A stretch of 64,000 nucleotides of DNA from Prolixibacteraceae bacterium (GCA_003506435.1 DOAQ01000049.1:124001-188000), one strand, 5' to 3'. Numbered from the stretch's first letter, positions 35,427 to 45,288 are shown. The notes: generated from the letters alone by a model not told the origin. Numbers and translations are program-made.

Positions 35427-38400
35427 TTAAAATTCAAAGCGGACACCAACCATTACCGATTTTGCTGTTGGATACGAGAAGTGGTCGATTCCCTGATTAA
35501 AGGAGTTATCACCACCACGACTGTTCACGTCAGGATCCCAGAACGGATAGTTTGTTATTGTTACCAGGTTTTGCCCGCTCAGGAAAACCTGACCTTTGCT
35601 AAACCATTGAATACCCATATTTTTTGTAGGAATAGAATAAGCCAATTCAATATTTTTCAGTCGAATATACGATCCGTCGTGTACAAAACGGTCAGAAATT
35701 GCATAGGTATTTGTACTGGTGATTTTAGGATATTTGGCATCGGTATTTTCAGGAGTCCAGTGATCGTAAAGTACTTCTTTAAACATATTCAACCCCCATC
35801 CGTAATCGTAGTTTGCCGAACCTTCGCTCAAACACATCAGGTCGTTTCCCTGAACTCCCTGAATGAAAATGCTGAGAGAAAAATTCTTATACGATGCCGC
35901 AGAATTAAAACTATAGGTAAAATCAGGATTCGGATCGCCGATATAGGTTTTATCGTTTTCAGTTAAACCCGATTTGAGAACTTTTTCCCCGGCACTGTTA
36001 TAAAATAAGATTTTCCCGTTATCATCATATCCAGCTTCCCTGTACCCGTAGAAAACGCCAAAAGGCTGGCCTTCCCTGATCAGATTCACATAATCGCCCA
36101 CCCAGGCCAGTGAATAAGTAGCGCCCAGAATATCCTGATGATTATACAATTCAACTACTTCATTCCGGTTAAAGGCGATGTTTGCCGAAACATTCCATTT
36201 AAAATCTTTTGTGTCATACAAAAAAGCATCAAGTTGAAATTCCAACCCTTTATTCCGGATTTTCCCGACATTTTTCATGGTTGTCGTGTATCCTGAAGAT
36301 GGGGACAACTGAACTTCGTTGAGCAGGTCGCTGGTGTTTTTGACGTAATAATCGGCAACGAGTTGGATTTTATTATTGAATAAACTCAAATCAAAACCAA
36401 CATTTGTCTGTGCCGTAGTTTCCCATTTCAAATCGCCGGGATAGCGGTCTCTCGGCTCAAAACCTGAAAGATATTGTTTGTCGAGTACAGCAGAAACAGA
36501 CTGCAACAGATTAATCGTAGAATAGGCTGAAATAGCCGTGCTTCCGGTAACCCCGTAGCCAGCCCTGAGTTTCAAATTGGAAATAAACTCAATATCCTTC
36601 ATGAAATCTTCATTCGATATTTTCCAGGCCAATGCTGCCGACGGGAAAGTTCCCCACTTTGATCCTTCGGAATATCTTGACGATCCATCCCTTCTTATAG
36701 TAGCCGTTGCCAGATATTTTCCGCCATAGGAATAATTGACACGACCTAAGAATGAAAGTAAATTCCACTCTGAATAGCTTGACGAAGGAATATCCAGAAC
36801 CGTGGCAGAACCAATATCATAAGTTTCCAGAACGTCGTTGATATACCCGGTTCCCGCGACACTTAGCGGAGTTGTCTTGTATTTTTCGTAGGTTGAGCCA
36901 GCCATTACAGACAAACTGTGATTTCCGATTTTTTTATCGTAGGAAATCGTATTATTTGACGTTAATTCCATTGTATTGCGGACACTGATAGAAGCATGCC
37001 CTGTGGAATTTGGGTATTCTGTAGTTACATAACCATCCGATCGTGTTTCCGTGTTCTGAACATTCCCCGAAGTAATAATAGTCAAATCTTTAACGGGCTT
37101 AATGGTGAACGTTAAATTCGACATGATCCTGTTGATGTAATATTTTGCAGTTCGTTCATTTATATAAGCGACCGGATTCAAAAAGCCGGTTGCGCTAAAC
37201 GGATAATCCTCGTTTAGCCGGTGATAAGAACCATCTTCGTTATATGGGCCAACAGTAGGCGTAGCGCAAAATGAAGCCTGGAGCAGGTTGCTGCCTCTCA
37301 GACCACCTACATCATCTTTATCGATTCCGCTTGCTCTGCTTATAACTGTATTGGAAGAAACATTAAATATTTTACTGATCTGATGATCGACGCTGGTACG
37401 AAATGTAGTTCTGTTATAACCGGAATTTTTGATAATTCCCTGCTGGTCAAAATAACTCCCGCCTATTGCAAATTTTGTTTTATCATTACCACCGCTAATA
37501 TTTAAAGCATGGTTATGGATCGGAGCATTGCGGTAAATCAAATCCTGCCAATCGGTACCTTCTCCGGCTGCATTTATTTCCTGCTGCGTAAAATATTCTG
37601 CGCCGAAATCATTAAGCTGCTGGATATTCATCAACTGCATATATTCCTGAGCATCACACATGTCAAATTTTTTCCTCAATTGCTGAATACTAAAACTTCC
37701 TTCGTAGGTGACTTTTGTTTTCCCTGCTTTTCCCCGTTTGGTAGTAACGATAACCACCCCGTTAGCGCCCCTTGAACCAAAGATCGCTGTAGCTGAAGCA
37801 TCTTTCAATACATCAATCGATTCGATATCAGAGAGATTTACCATATTGGCGCTTGATACAGGGAAGCCGTCGACAACCCAAAGCGGTTCGTTATTTCCCA
37901 GAATAGAGTTATTTCCACGGATACGGATTTGTATGGCAGCGCCCGGCGCCCCGGTGTTTTGTTGAACAAACACACCCGCAGTACGTCCTTGCAGCGATTG
38001 TGCAACGGTTGCCCCCGGAATTTCGGCAAGGGCTTCTCCTTTAACAGAAGCAACCGATCCGGTCAAGTCGCTTTTTTTCATGGTACCATATCCAATCGCC
38101 ACCACTTCCTCTATTCCAATAGCGTCTTCTGTCAACGTCACGTTAACTGAAGACTGGCTGCCAACAATAATTTCCTGTGTTTTCATTCCCACAAAAGAAA
38201 AGACAAGAATCCCGTTAGCAGGTACATTTGAAAGTGTGTAAATCCCTTCAAAACTGGTAATGGTCCCCTGCGTGGTTCCTTTTAAAACAACCGTTACCCC
38301 GGGAAGCGGCGCGCCGGTTGAATCAACTACTTTCCCCGAAATGTTTTTGGATTGCTGAGTACCGGAAACATACTCCCCATTGGAAGTAATGGCAATATAC

Positions 38401-38729
38401 CGGTCAATAATACGATACGAAAGGCCTGTATCTTTCAATAAATTGTCCAGTACATTTTCAATTTTCTCATTTGCATAATTTACCTGGACTTTCTTGTCCA
38501 GTATTTCTGCATCATATTTCAAGACAAAATGGTACCCCGAAACTTCTTCCAGCTTTTCAAATACATCTCTCAGCGAAGAGTTCATCGTCAGGTTTACCTT
38601 CCCGTTCTGTCCGTACGAACCAGCGTAAACATGTACTCCAAGTACAAATACTATAACCGCAGTTATTCTCATAATTCGCCACAATTTTTTTATGCTCCGA
38701 AAAAACGGAACACAATTCGTTTTTTTCAT
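35427..38729 (-). CDS. SusC/RagA-family TonB-dependent transporter with STN domain
   Basis: A 1100-residue outer-membrane receptor. A long signal region (to about VYAGSYGQ) is followed by an STN/secretin-like domain (about 45-105, NSSLRDVFEKLEEVSGYHF), a carboxypeptidase-like beta domain (about 128-205, GKVVDSTGAPLPGVTV), and a plug (IGYGTMKKSDLTGSVA ... VDGFPVSSANMVNLSDIES). The barrel ends in an aromatic strand (SVMVGVRFEF). The STN domain is the part that signals to FecR anti-sigma factors, and a FecR gene lies 185 bases upstream, so expression is likely induced by the transported substrate. It is the first gene of the SusC-SusD-glycosidase unit. Confidence 0.95.
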   Translation of the reverse strand: MKKTNCVPFFRSIKKLWRIMRITAVIVFVLGVHVYAGSYGQNGKVNLTMNSSLRDVFEKLEEVSGYHFVLKYDAEILDKKVQVNYANEKIENVLDNLLKDTGLSYRIIDRYIAITSNGEYVSGTQQSKNISGKVVDSTGAPLPGVTVVLKGTTQGTITSFEGIYTLSNVPANGILVFSFVGMKTQEIIVGSQSSVNVTLTEDAIGIEEVVAIGYGTMKKSDLTGSVASVKGEALAEIPGATVAQSLQGRTAGVFVQQNTGAPGAAIQIRIRGNNSILGNNEPLWVVDGFPVSSANMVNLSDIESIDVLKDASATAIFGSRGANGVVIVTTKRGKAGKTKVTYEGSFSIQQLRKKFDMCDAQEYMQLMNIQQLNDFGAEYFTQQEINAAGEGTDWQDLIYRNAPIHNHALNISGGNDKTKFAIGGSYFDQQGIIKNSGYNRTTFRTSVDHQISKIFNVSSNTVISRASGIDKDDVGGLRGSNLLQASFCATPTVGPYNEDGSYHRLNEDYPFSATGFLNPVAYINERTAKYYINRIMSNLTFTIKPVKDLTIITSGNVQNTETRSDGYVTTEYPNSTGHASISVRNTMELTSNNTISYDKKIGNHSLSVMAGSTYEKYKTTPLSVAGTGYINDVLETYDIGSATVLDIPSSSYSEWNLLSFLGRVNYSYGGKYLATATIRRDGSSRYSEGSKWGTFPSAALAWKISNEDFMKDIEFISNLKLRAGYGVTGSTAISAYSTINLLQSVSAVLDKQYLSGFEPRDRYPGDLKWETTAQTNVGFDLSLFNNKIQLVADYYVKNTSDLLNEVQLSPSSGYTTTMKNVGKIRNKGLEFQLDAFLYDTKDFKWNVSANIAFNRNEVVELYNHQDILGATYSLAWVGDYVNLIREGQPFGVFYGYREAGYDDNGKILFYNSAGEKVLKSGLTENDKTYIGDPNPDFTYSFNSAASYKNFSLSIFIQGVQGNDLMCLSEGSANYDYGWGLNMFKEVLYDHWTPENTDAKYPKITSTNTYAISDRFVHDGSYIRLKNIELAYSIPTKNMGIQWFSKGQVFLSGQNLVTITNYPFWDPDVNSRGGDNSFNQGIDHFSYPTAKSVMVGVRFEF

Positions 38730-38914
38730 AAATTTGAACTGTTTTAGTGAATATTAGCCTTTGTCCAGAAGGCTTTTGTTTATCTCATTACAGGTTGGCA
38801 CCGAAAATGCCAACCAGGCAAGCAGGCCGGAAATATGTCCAGTATTTTCGGCCTGATCTTTTTTAAGTAGAATCCAATCTGTTCATGCGTCGTTTTATTG
38901 TTAGGTTTTATCAA

Positions 38915-39898
38915 TTATTCCCAGTATATCAGGGTCGATTTATCGGGCCGTTGTACAATCCGGTATTTCATGGAAGAAGTCAAACGGAAAACTTCGAGTA
39001 TCTGGTCTACCGGTTTGTTTTTCATGATGGTACCCATGTACAGCTCATCAGCCAGTTTCTCATTTTTTATGATGATTTCAACATTGTACCATCGCTCTAT
39101 TTTTCGGGCAATTTCCCTCAGGGTTTCATTTCTGAAAGTAATCAAGCCACTTTTCCATGATGTATACAGATCAACGTTTACTTTACTCACCTGAAATTCT
39201 TTCGTATCGTCTTTGTATTCAATGTTTTCCCCGGGAACCAAACGGGTGAATTCCACCCCGGTTTTACTGAATACGCCCAGACTTCCCTCGATCAGTGTGG
39301 TATTTACTTCCCTGTCGTCGGGATACGCCAAAACATTAAACGAGGTTCCGTAGACCCTGAAATCGAGCAATTTGGTATTCACCTGAAACGGGTGCAAACG
39401 ATCTTCAGCCACATCGAAAAAGGCTTCTCCTTCCAGACTTACAATCCGCTCGCCGGAATTAAAATTTGCAGAATATAAAAGTGTACTTCCGGAGTTCAAC
39501 TGAACGCTCGTGCCATCGGGCAAAACAACATTCGACATTTGACCGGCCGGAACCGAAATGTGGGTGTCGGACAAATACGTCGGTATATTCACTGGTTTTT
39601 CTGATACGAGATACTGAAATACCGCGCCCATTGCAAAAATCAACAAAACAGCCGCTGCGTATTTTATCCATTTTGTATACGTGAAAAACCTTGATTTCCG
39701 GTTGGTTTGCTCCTTTGCAATATCGTTCCAAATTTTATCCTGATTTTCATTCGCCCGGGCTGTCAGCGCCCAAACTTTCTTATATTGAAGCAGTTTTTTT
39801 CGGTTTTCAGAATCGGCTTCCATCCAACCAAATATTTCCTGAATTTCCGGTTCCGAAGCTTCTCCTGCCAAATATTTAGTAATGATCGTGTAGTCCAT
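38915..39898 (-). CDS. FecR-family anti-sigma factor
   Basis: A 327-residue inner-membrane regulator. The N-terminal cytoplasmic part (ITKYLAGEASEPEIQEIFGW, KVW.LT) is the sigma-binding domain. One membrane helix lies near 85-105 (YAAAVLLIFAMGAVFQYLV). The periplasmic FecR domain has VPAGQMSNVVLPDGTSVQLN, GEAFFDVAEDRLHPFQVNT and FNVLAYPDDREVNTTLIEG, then a C-terminal STN-like segment. The open frame starts at a GTG 27 bases earlier; the ATG at 39898 gives the usual start (MDYTIITKYL). It should hold the sigma factor encoded at 40193-40804 until the SusC-type receptor signals. Confidence 0.92.
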   Translation of the reverse strand: MDYTIITKYLAGEASEPEIQEIFGWMEADSENRKKLLQYKKVWALTARANENQDKIWNDIAKEQTNRKSRFFTYTKWIKYAAAVLLIFAMGAVFQYLVSEKPVNIPTYLSDTHISVPAGQMSNVVLPDGTSVQLNSGSTLLYSANFNSGERIVSLEGEAFFDVAEDRLHPFQVNTKLLDFRVYGTSFNVLAYPDDREVNTTLIEGSLGVFSKTGVEFTRLVPGENIEYKDDTKEFQVSKVNVDLYTSWKSGLITFRNETLREIARKIERWYNVEIIIKNEKLADELYMGTIMKNKPVDQILEVFRLTSSMKYRIVQRPDKSTLIYWE

Positions 39899-40041
39899 TT
39901 TATTCGTTTTATATAATGGGTACACGCAACCGTTAAAGAACCCTATACCGGAAGTAATTTTTTTAAAACGAAGTTGTCAAAAGGTGAACATGTAAACATA
40001 AAACAGGAAAAGGAAATTTAGTCAATTAGCAGTTAGTCATT

Positions 40042-40185
40042 CAATGTCGTTAAGAAACGAGCCAATTGAAACATTTCAGATGTTTTTTGTGAATCTTTGA
40101 GAATTTGAGACTTTGTGGCTAATTTTTTCCTGCTACAAAAGTACAAAAAGCACAAAGTACACACGAAAAATACTTTATCACATTG
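40042..40185. repeat. MITE-like element, family 2, copy B
   Basis: A 144-bp element bounded by CAATGT and ACATTG. It aligns to the reverse complement of 10493-10645 along nearly its whole length, with small indels near both ends. It lies between the sigma factor and FecR genes and ends eight bases from the sigma factor stop. Confidence 0.8.
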
Positions 40186-40192
40186 ATTTGGT

Positions 40193-40804
40193 TCAGGAAA
40201 CATACTGCATGATGATCTGGATCAAAACAAGCGGAAGATAGTCCGACAAATTCGATTTTAAAGCTTTCAGCGCCCGGGTCATATTCGCTTCAACCGATTT
40301 TACAGATATGCCCAGTTCTTCGGCAATTTCCCTGTTTGTTTTTCCGTCGAAACGGCTCATGACAAAAACCTGACGGCATTTTTCAGGCAACTCATCAATG
40401 GAGCGCAGGATCAGTTCTTCGAGTTCCGAAAATTCAAGGGAATTGAAATCGAATGATTCAAGGACCTCCCGGTTCAGTAAATTTTCTTTTTGCTGCAATT
40501 GTTTATCGCTGTATTTGCTGACTACTTTTTCATGCCGGATATAATTCAGGCAGGCCGATTTTGCATAGGTATAAAGAAACGACCGTATCCCGTTGAATGT
40601 AGCTATTTTTTCGCGGTTGAGCCAAAGGTTGATAAATGCTTCCTGCGCCTGATTTTTTGCGCGTTCCCGATCGTTGACAAATTGATTGCAGAACCCGACA
40701 ATTTTATTGTAGTCCGATTTGAAGATCGTTTCAAAGGCTTTTTCGTCGCCGTTTTTAAAACGAAGCATGAAAAAATCATTCATCTCTTGCTGTTCTATCC
40801 CCAT
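40193..40804 (-). CDS. ECF RNA polymerase sigma-70 factor
   Basis: A 203-residue sigma factor of the Bacteroidota FecI-like group. Region 2 includes FVNDRERAKNQAQEAFINLW and IRSFLYTYAKSACLNYIRH; region 4 includes IDELPEKCRQVFVMSRFDGK followed by the helix-turn-helix REIAEELGISVKSVEANMTR. The open frame begins at a TTG; the ATG at 40804 is preferred. It is divergent from nothing and followed on the same strand by FecR and SusC, so it should drive that transport locus on release. Confidence 0.93.
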   Translation of the reverse strand: MGIEQQEMNDFFMLRFKNGDEKAFETIFKSDYNKIVGFCNQFVNDRERAKNQAQEAFINLWLNREKIATFNGIRSFLYTYAKSACLNYIRHEKVVSKYSDKQLQQKENLLNREVLESFDFNSLEFSELEELILRSIDELPEKCRQVFVMSRFDGKTNREIAEELGISVKSVEANMTRALKALKSNLSDYLPLVLIQIIMQYVS

Positions 40805-40888
40805 TATAATCAAGCTTTTCGTTTCTGACTACAAAGATGGTCTTTTTTTTGAGAATTGATTTTAACTTCATTCAGCCGGACAAATAAA

Positions 40889-40925
40889 AAACCGCCTCTC
40901 CCCTGTTACGGTTTCGAGACGGTTT
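40889..40925 (-). terminator. Intrinsic terminator of glyA
   Basis: Stem AAACCG.CTC / GAG.CGGTTT with a 17-base loop. On the minus strand it is followed by TTTTTTATTT. Confidence 0.75.
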
Positions 40926-41000
40926 AATATATTTTTCAGATCAGTTCCGGCTATTCATTCAATATCTAATTTTCAATACTGAATTTAGCAGCAAAAATGT

Positions 41001-42281
41001 CTACCAGGCAAACAGCGGATAACCTTTCATTATTTCATTTACTTTGGTGCGGACGGTATCAATAACTGCTTCGTTTTCCACATCGCTCAGCACCTGATCG
41101 ATCAGTTCAACAATCACCGGCATCATCTCTTCTTTCAGACCACGGGTGGTAATAGCCGGAGTTCCGACACGCAGACCGGAAGTCTGAAAAGGAGAACGGC
41201 TGTCGAACGGAACCATGTTTTTATTGATGGTAATATCAGCACGAACCAGAACATTTTCGGCTACCTTGCCGGTCAGTTCAGGAAATTTGGTACGAAGATC
41301 AATCAACATTGAGTGGTTGTCGGTCCCGCCTGAGATTACTTTATACCCTTTGTCGATAAAAGCCTGCGCCATTACAGCAGCATTCTTTTTCACCTGCGCC
41401 TGGTATACTTTGTAGGATGGGTCAAGCGCTTCGCCAAAAGCAACTGCTTTCGATGCAATTACATGTTCAAGCGGACCGCCCTGTTGTCCCGGAAATACAG
41501 AAGAGTCGATTACGGCCGACATCATTTTTATTTCGCCTTTCGGAGTTTTAAATCCGAGCGGGTTTTCAAAATCCTTACCTACAAGGATAATACCTCCGCG
41601 GGGGCCACGCAGTGTTTTATGGGTTGTTGAAGTTACAATGTGCGCATATTTAACCGGGTTATCCAGCAGTCCGGCAGCAATCAGTCCGGCCGGGTGAGCC
41701 ATGTCGATCATCAAAACGGCGCCAATCCGGTCGGCAATTTTTCGCATCCGGGCATAATCCCATTCGCGCGAATAAGCCGATGCACCGCCGATAATCAGTC
41801 TGGGTTTGTGTTCCAAAGCCAAAGCTTCCATCTCATCATAATCAACCCTTCCTGTTTCTTCTTTTACATGGTATGCAATCGGTTTGTATAAAATACCGGA
41901 TGAATTTACCGGCGAACCGTGCGAAAGATGACCTCCGTGTGCAAGGTCAAGTCCGAGAAATGTATCGCCCGGGTTCAGAATTACGCTCAAAACAGCGGCA
42001 TTGGCCTGTGCACCCGAATGAGGCTGAACGTTTACATACTCAGCATCAAATAATTCTTTGAGGCGTTCAATGGCAAGGGTTTCGGTTTCATCAACAAACT
42101 GACATCCTCCGTAGTACCGTTTGCCCGGATAGCCTTCGGCATATTTGTTGGTCATTACCGACCCCATGGCTTCCAGAACCTGTTCGCTCACAAAGTTCTC
42201 AGAAGCAATTAATTCGATGCCATGCAACTGGCGCTGACGTTCTTTTTCAATGATCTCAAATACTTTGGTATCTCGTTTCAT
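41001..42281 (-). CDS. glyA: Serine hydroxymethyltransferase
   Basis: A 426-residue PLP enzyme that interconverts serine and glycine with tetrahydrofolate, supplying one-carbon units, including those for methionine made by the neighbouring genes. Conserved blocks are GIELIASENFVS, TNKYAEGYPGKRYYGG, LDLAHGGHLSHG, MIDMAHPAGLIAAG and the PLP-lysine segment TSTTHKTLRGPRGG. The frame opens 42 bases earlier, but the ATG at 42281 gives the family start (MKRDTKVFEII). The length is normal. It is a single gene with its own terminator. Confidence 0.96.
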   Translation of the reverse strand: MKRDTKVFEIIEKERQRQLHGIELIASENFVSEQVLEAMGSVMTNKYAEGYPGKRYYGGCQFVDETETLAIERLKELFDAEYVNVQPHSGAQANAAVLSVILNPGDTFLGLDLAHGGHLSHGSPVNSSGILYKPIAYHVKEETGRVDYDEMEALALEHKPRLIIGGASAYSREWDYARMRKIADRIGAVLMIDMAHPAGLIAAGLLDNPVKYAHIVTSTTHKTLRGPRGGIILVGKDFENPLGFKTPKGEIKMMSAVIDSSVFPGQQGGPLEHVIASKAVAFGEALDPSYKVYQAQVKKNAAVMAQAFIDKGYKVISGGTDNHSMLIDLRTKFPELTGKVAENVLVRADITINKNMVPFDSRSPFQTSGLRVGTPAITTRGLKEEMMPVIVELIDQVLSDVENEAVIDTVRTKVNEIMKGYPLFAW

Positions 42282-42487
42282 GTGATTATATATTATTTTA
42301 ATTTGCCACATGGAATTCGCCAACGAAAAACATTCCTGTATTTTGTATGAATATTTTTCTTACTGGCTCATTTCATCCGTAAAGATTTTATGTTTGAATG
42401 TGTGGCAAAGGTACAACTTTTAAAATCCGATGGCAGGTGAATCAATTCAAAATAATGAGGTATTTTTGAACAATTAAACTTAAGGTA

Positions 42488-42904
42488 ATGAACAAACGGC
42501 CTGTGCTTTTTTCGTCAGCATGTATACTCAGTTTTTTGGGAGGAGGGCTTGCTGCCCTTATATTCCTTACAGTATCTTTGTTTTATAATTTTTTTGCCGG
42601 AAAAATTACGGGTATCACCAACGAATTAAGTATGGAAGGAACTTCCCCGCTTTATTTTTTCCTGATGTCGGCATTCCATACTCTCTCTCTTTACGGGATC
42701 ATTACAATGTGGAAGTTCCGTAAAAACGGCTTTTTCCTGTACCTGATTGCACAAGCGGCAATCGTTGTACTTCCGGTTGTTTTTATCGGGGGAAATGCAT
42801 TCTCCGTAACCAACGCCATTTTTACGCTGATTTTCGTGAGTATTTACTTCTTTTATTACCTATGGATTACCCTGAACTCTTCAGAAGAAACAATTCAGCA
42901 ATAA
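42488..42904 (+). CDS. Small four-helix membrane protein of unknown function
   Basis: A 138-residue protein with four predicted membrane helices (about 8-32, 54-72, 80-100, 106-126) and short loops; the second half of the first loop (TNELSMEGTSPLY) should face outside or the periplasm by the positive-inside rule. No signature motif is recognised. It converges with the metA gene with only 15 bases between the stops. It is preceded by a short AT-rich leader with GGTA before the ATG. Similar small membrane proteins are common in Bacteroidota and uncharacterised. Confidence 0.7.
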   Translation: MNKRPVLFSSACILSFLGGGLAALIFLTVSLFYNFFAGKITGITNELSMEGTSPLYFFLMSAFHTLSLYGIITMWKFRKNGFFLYLIAQAAIVVLPVVFIGGNAFSVTNAIFTLIFVSIYFFYYLWITLNSSEETIQQ

Positions 42905-42919
42905 AACAATCGAACCAAC

Positions 42920-43837
42920 TTAGGATATATCGTCCAGATTATACGGCGTTTCCTGATATACGTAATAGTTCAGCCAATTGGAGAACAGTAAATTGGCAGT
43001 CGATTTCCATTTCATAACAGGCTCCAGTTTTGGATTGTTGTTCGGATAATAATTCTGCGGAATATCAATTGGCAGATTTTTCAGTTTATCGCGTTTGTAT
43101 TCTTTATCAAGCGTGTAGCGCGAGTACTCCGAATGCCCGGTAACAAAAAGCTGACGGCCATTTTTTGCCATAACAATATTCACTCCCGAAACTTCCGATT
43201 TGGAAATAATCTGCAATTCAGGAACCTTTAAAATATCATCTTCCCTGATTTCCGTATGACGCGAGTGCGGGAAGTAATATTCATCGTCAAATCCACGGAA
43301 AATCGGGATTTTATCGTCCAGTAACTGATGTTTGAAAACGCCAAACATTTTTTTGTCGATCGGATATTTCGGAATTCCGTAATGGTAATATAAGCCAGCC
43401 TGTGCCGCCCAGCAAATATGAAGTGTAGATGTTACATGGTGTTCAGCCCAATCGAAAATCAGTTTCATTTCGTTCCAGTAATCCACCTCCTCGAAAGGCA
43501 ACTGCTCGACCGGAGCGCCGGTAACAATCATGCCGTCGTATTTTTTTTTGAAAATCTCGTCATAGTCTTTGTAAAACTGTTTCATGTGCGAAACCGACGT
43601 GTTTTTCGACGTATGACCCTTGATTTTCATGAAATCGATTTCGATTTGCAAAGGAGTATTCGAGAGCAAACGCAGCAAATCGGTTTCCGTCGTGATTTTT
43701 AGCGGCATCAGGTTCAGGATAACAATTTTCAAAGGCCTGATATCTTGGTGACTGGCTCGTGTTTCGTCAATAACGAAGATGTTTTCTTTCCGTAGAAGAT
43801 CGATTGCAGGCAACTGATCAGGCAAATTAAGTGGCAT
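42920..43837 (-). CDS. metA: Homoserine O-acyltransferase, MetA type, predicted acetyl-CoA-specific
   Basis: A 305-residue enzyme that acylates homoserine in methionine synthesis. The catalytic Cys142 is in LHICWAAQAG, His in FVTGHSEYSRYTLDKEY, and Glu follows in that block. Position 111 is Glu (TGAPVEQLPFEEV); in characterised MetA proteins Glu here goes with acetyl-CoA and Gly with succinyl-CoA, so this should be an acetyltransferase. That fits the O-acetylhomoserine sulfhydrylase gene next to it. The frame opens 93 bases earlier; the ATG at 43837 gives the family start (MPLNLPDQLPA). A 142-base gap separates it from metY. Confidence 0.9.
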   Translation of the reverse strand: MPLNLPDQLPAIDLLRKENIFVIDETRASHQDIRPLKIVILNLMPLKITTETDLLRLLSNTPLQIEIDFMKIKGHTSKNTSVSHMKQFYKDYDEIFKKKYDGMIVTGAPVEQLPFEEVDYWNEMKLIFDWAEHHVTSTLHICWAAQAGLYYHYGIPKYPIDKKMFGVFKHQLLDDKIPIFRGFDDEYYFPHSRHTEIREDDILKVPELQIISKSEVSGVNIVMAKNGRQLFVTGHSEYSRYTLDKEYKRDKLKNLPIDIPQNYYPNNNPKLEPVMKWKSTANLLFSNWLNYYVYQETPYNLDDIS

Positions 43838-43979
43838 ATTGTTTCTGTTTTTATTTTCAAATAATCTGTACTCCCCTGTGATTTTCTCCGTGAAACTTTG
43901 TGGATCAATTAATTCGCCACAAAGCAGCACAGAGTTTTCACAGAGTCAAAAGTAGTTTTTCAGTGTAAAACTAAATGTA

Positions 43980-45284
43980 TTAACCAATTTTTTTCAGCGC
44001 TTGTTCAAAATCGGCAATAATATCGTCGATATGCTCAAGTCCGACCGAAACACGGAGCAAGTTTGGCGTAACACCTGCTGCCAGTTGCGCCTCTTCAGAC
44101 AACTGCTGATGAGTAGTTGCAGCAGGCTGAATGATCAGTGTTTTGGCATCGCCCACATTGGCCAGATGGCTTGCCAGCTTCAACTCATTTACAACCGTTT
44201 TTGCCTGTTCCTTATCGCCTTTCACAATAAACGAAAGTACACCACCGGCTCCTTTCGGCAAATATTTCTGCGCCAGTTCGTACGACGGGCTGCTTTCCAA
44301 TCCCGGATAATTCACACTTTCAACCTTCGGGTGCCTTTCAAGCCACTGGGCCAGTTTCAAAGTGTTTTCCACATGACGGTCAAGGCGCAACGAAAGGGTT
44401 TCAAGGCCATTGATCAACAGAAAGGAGTTAAACGGGCTCAGTGAAGGGCCAAAGTCACGCAATCCTTCAACACGCGCTTTAATAATGAAGGCAATATTTC
44501 CAAACGGCCCGTCGAAATTAAACACATCCCAGTATTTCAAACCGTGATACCCCGGCGATGGCTCGGTGAAACCGGGAAATTTGCCGTTGCCCCAGTTGTA
44601 TGTACCGGCATCGATAATTACGCCGCCAATGCTGTTGCCATGGCCATTAATCCATTTGGTAGCCGACTCAACCACAATGTCTGCGCCGTGTTCAATCGGG
44701 CGGAACAGATAACCGCCGCCTGCAAACGTATTGTCTACAATGAACGGGATGTCGTATTTCTTTGCCAAAGCTGCAAATGAATCAAAATCAGGAATAACGA
44801 AGCCCGGGTTTCCGATCGTTTCCAGAAAAATTGCCTTGGTATTCTTATCAATCAGCTTTTCAAAAGATTCGATGGTCAGATCTTCGGCCAAACGAGCCTC
44901 TATGCCCAGTTGTTTGAACGAAACTGTAAACTGGTTATACGAACCGCCATACAGATACGGGGAACTCACAAAGTTATCGCCAATCCCCAGAAGGGTTGTA
45001 AAAGTCAGGAACTGGGCAGCGTGTCCCGATGCAACTCCCAGGGCAGCAACTCCGCCTTCCAGTGCGGCAATGCGCTGTTCAAACACATCGGTAGTCGGAT
45101 TCATGATCCGGGTATAGATGTTCCCAAACTCTTTCAGCGCAAATAAATTGGCTGCGTGATCTGAATCTTTGAACGTATAGGCCGAAGTCTGATAAATCGG
45201 AACAGCACGTGAAAGTGTTGTTCCGTCGGGTTGGTGGCCAGCATGCAACTGCAATGTCTCAAATTTTAATTTTCTTTCTGTCAT
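43980..45284 (-). CDS. metY: O-acetylhomoserine sulfhydrylase (MetY)
   Basis: A 434-residue PLP enzyme of the Cys/Met metabolism family that makes homocysteine from O-acetylhomoserine and sulfide. Blocks are FETLQLHAGHQPD at the start, AVPIYQTSAYTF, YTRIMNPTTDVFEQR, ALGVASGHAAQF, and the PLP-lysine region VESATKWINGHGNSIGG. Its length (about 430) is typical of MetY rather than the shorter MetB/MetC. The ATG at 45284 is chosen over a longer Lys-rich frame (45356) because it gives the usual start and leaves four bases after the aspartokinase-like gene. It works with the acetyl-type MetA downstream. Confidence 0.92.
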   Translation of the reverse strand: MTERKLKFETLQLHAGHQPDGTTLSRAVPIYQTSAYTFKDSDHAANLFALKEFGNIYTRIMNPTTDVFEQRIAALEGGVAALGVASGHAAQFLTFTTLLGIGDNFVSSPYLYGGSYNQFTVSFKQLGIEARLAEDLTIESFEKLIDKNTKAIFLETIGNPGFVIPDFDSFAALAKKYDIPFIVDNTFAGGGYLFRPIEHGADIVVESATKWINGHGNSIGGVIIDAGTYNWGNGKFPGFTEPSPGYHGLKYWDVFNFDGPFGNIAFIIKARVEGLRDFGPSLSPFNSFLLINGLETLSLRLDRHVENTLKLAQWLERHPKVESVNYPGLESSPSYELAQKYLPKGAGGVLSFIVKGDKEQAKTVVNELKLASHLANVGDAKTLIIQPAATTHQQLSEEAQLAAGVTPNLLRVSVGLEHIDDIIADFEQALKKIG

Positions 45285-45288
45285 GATA

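Noticed and set aside
43838..43979. Possible SAM riboswitch between metY and metA
   Set aside because: The 142 bases lack the conserved cores of SAM-I and SAM-II and show only weak symmetry.
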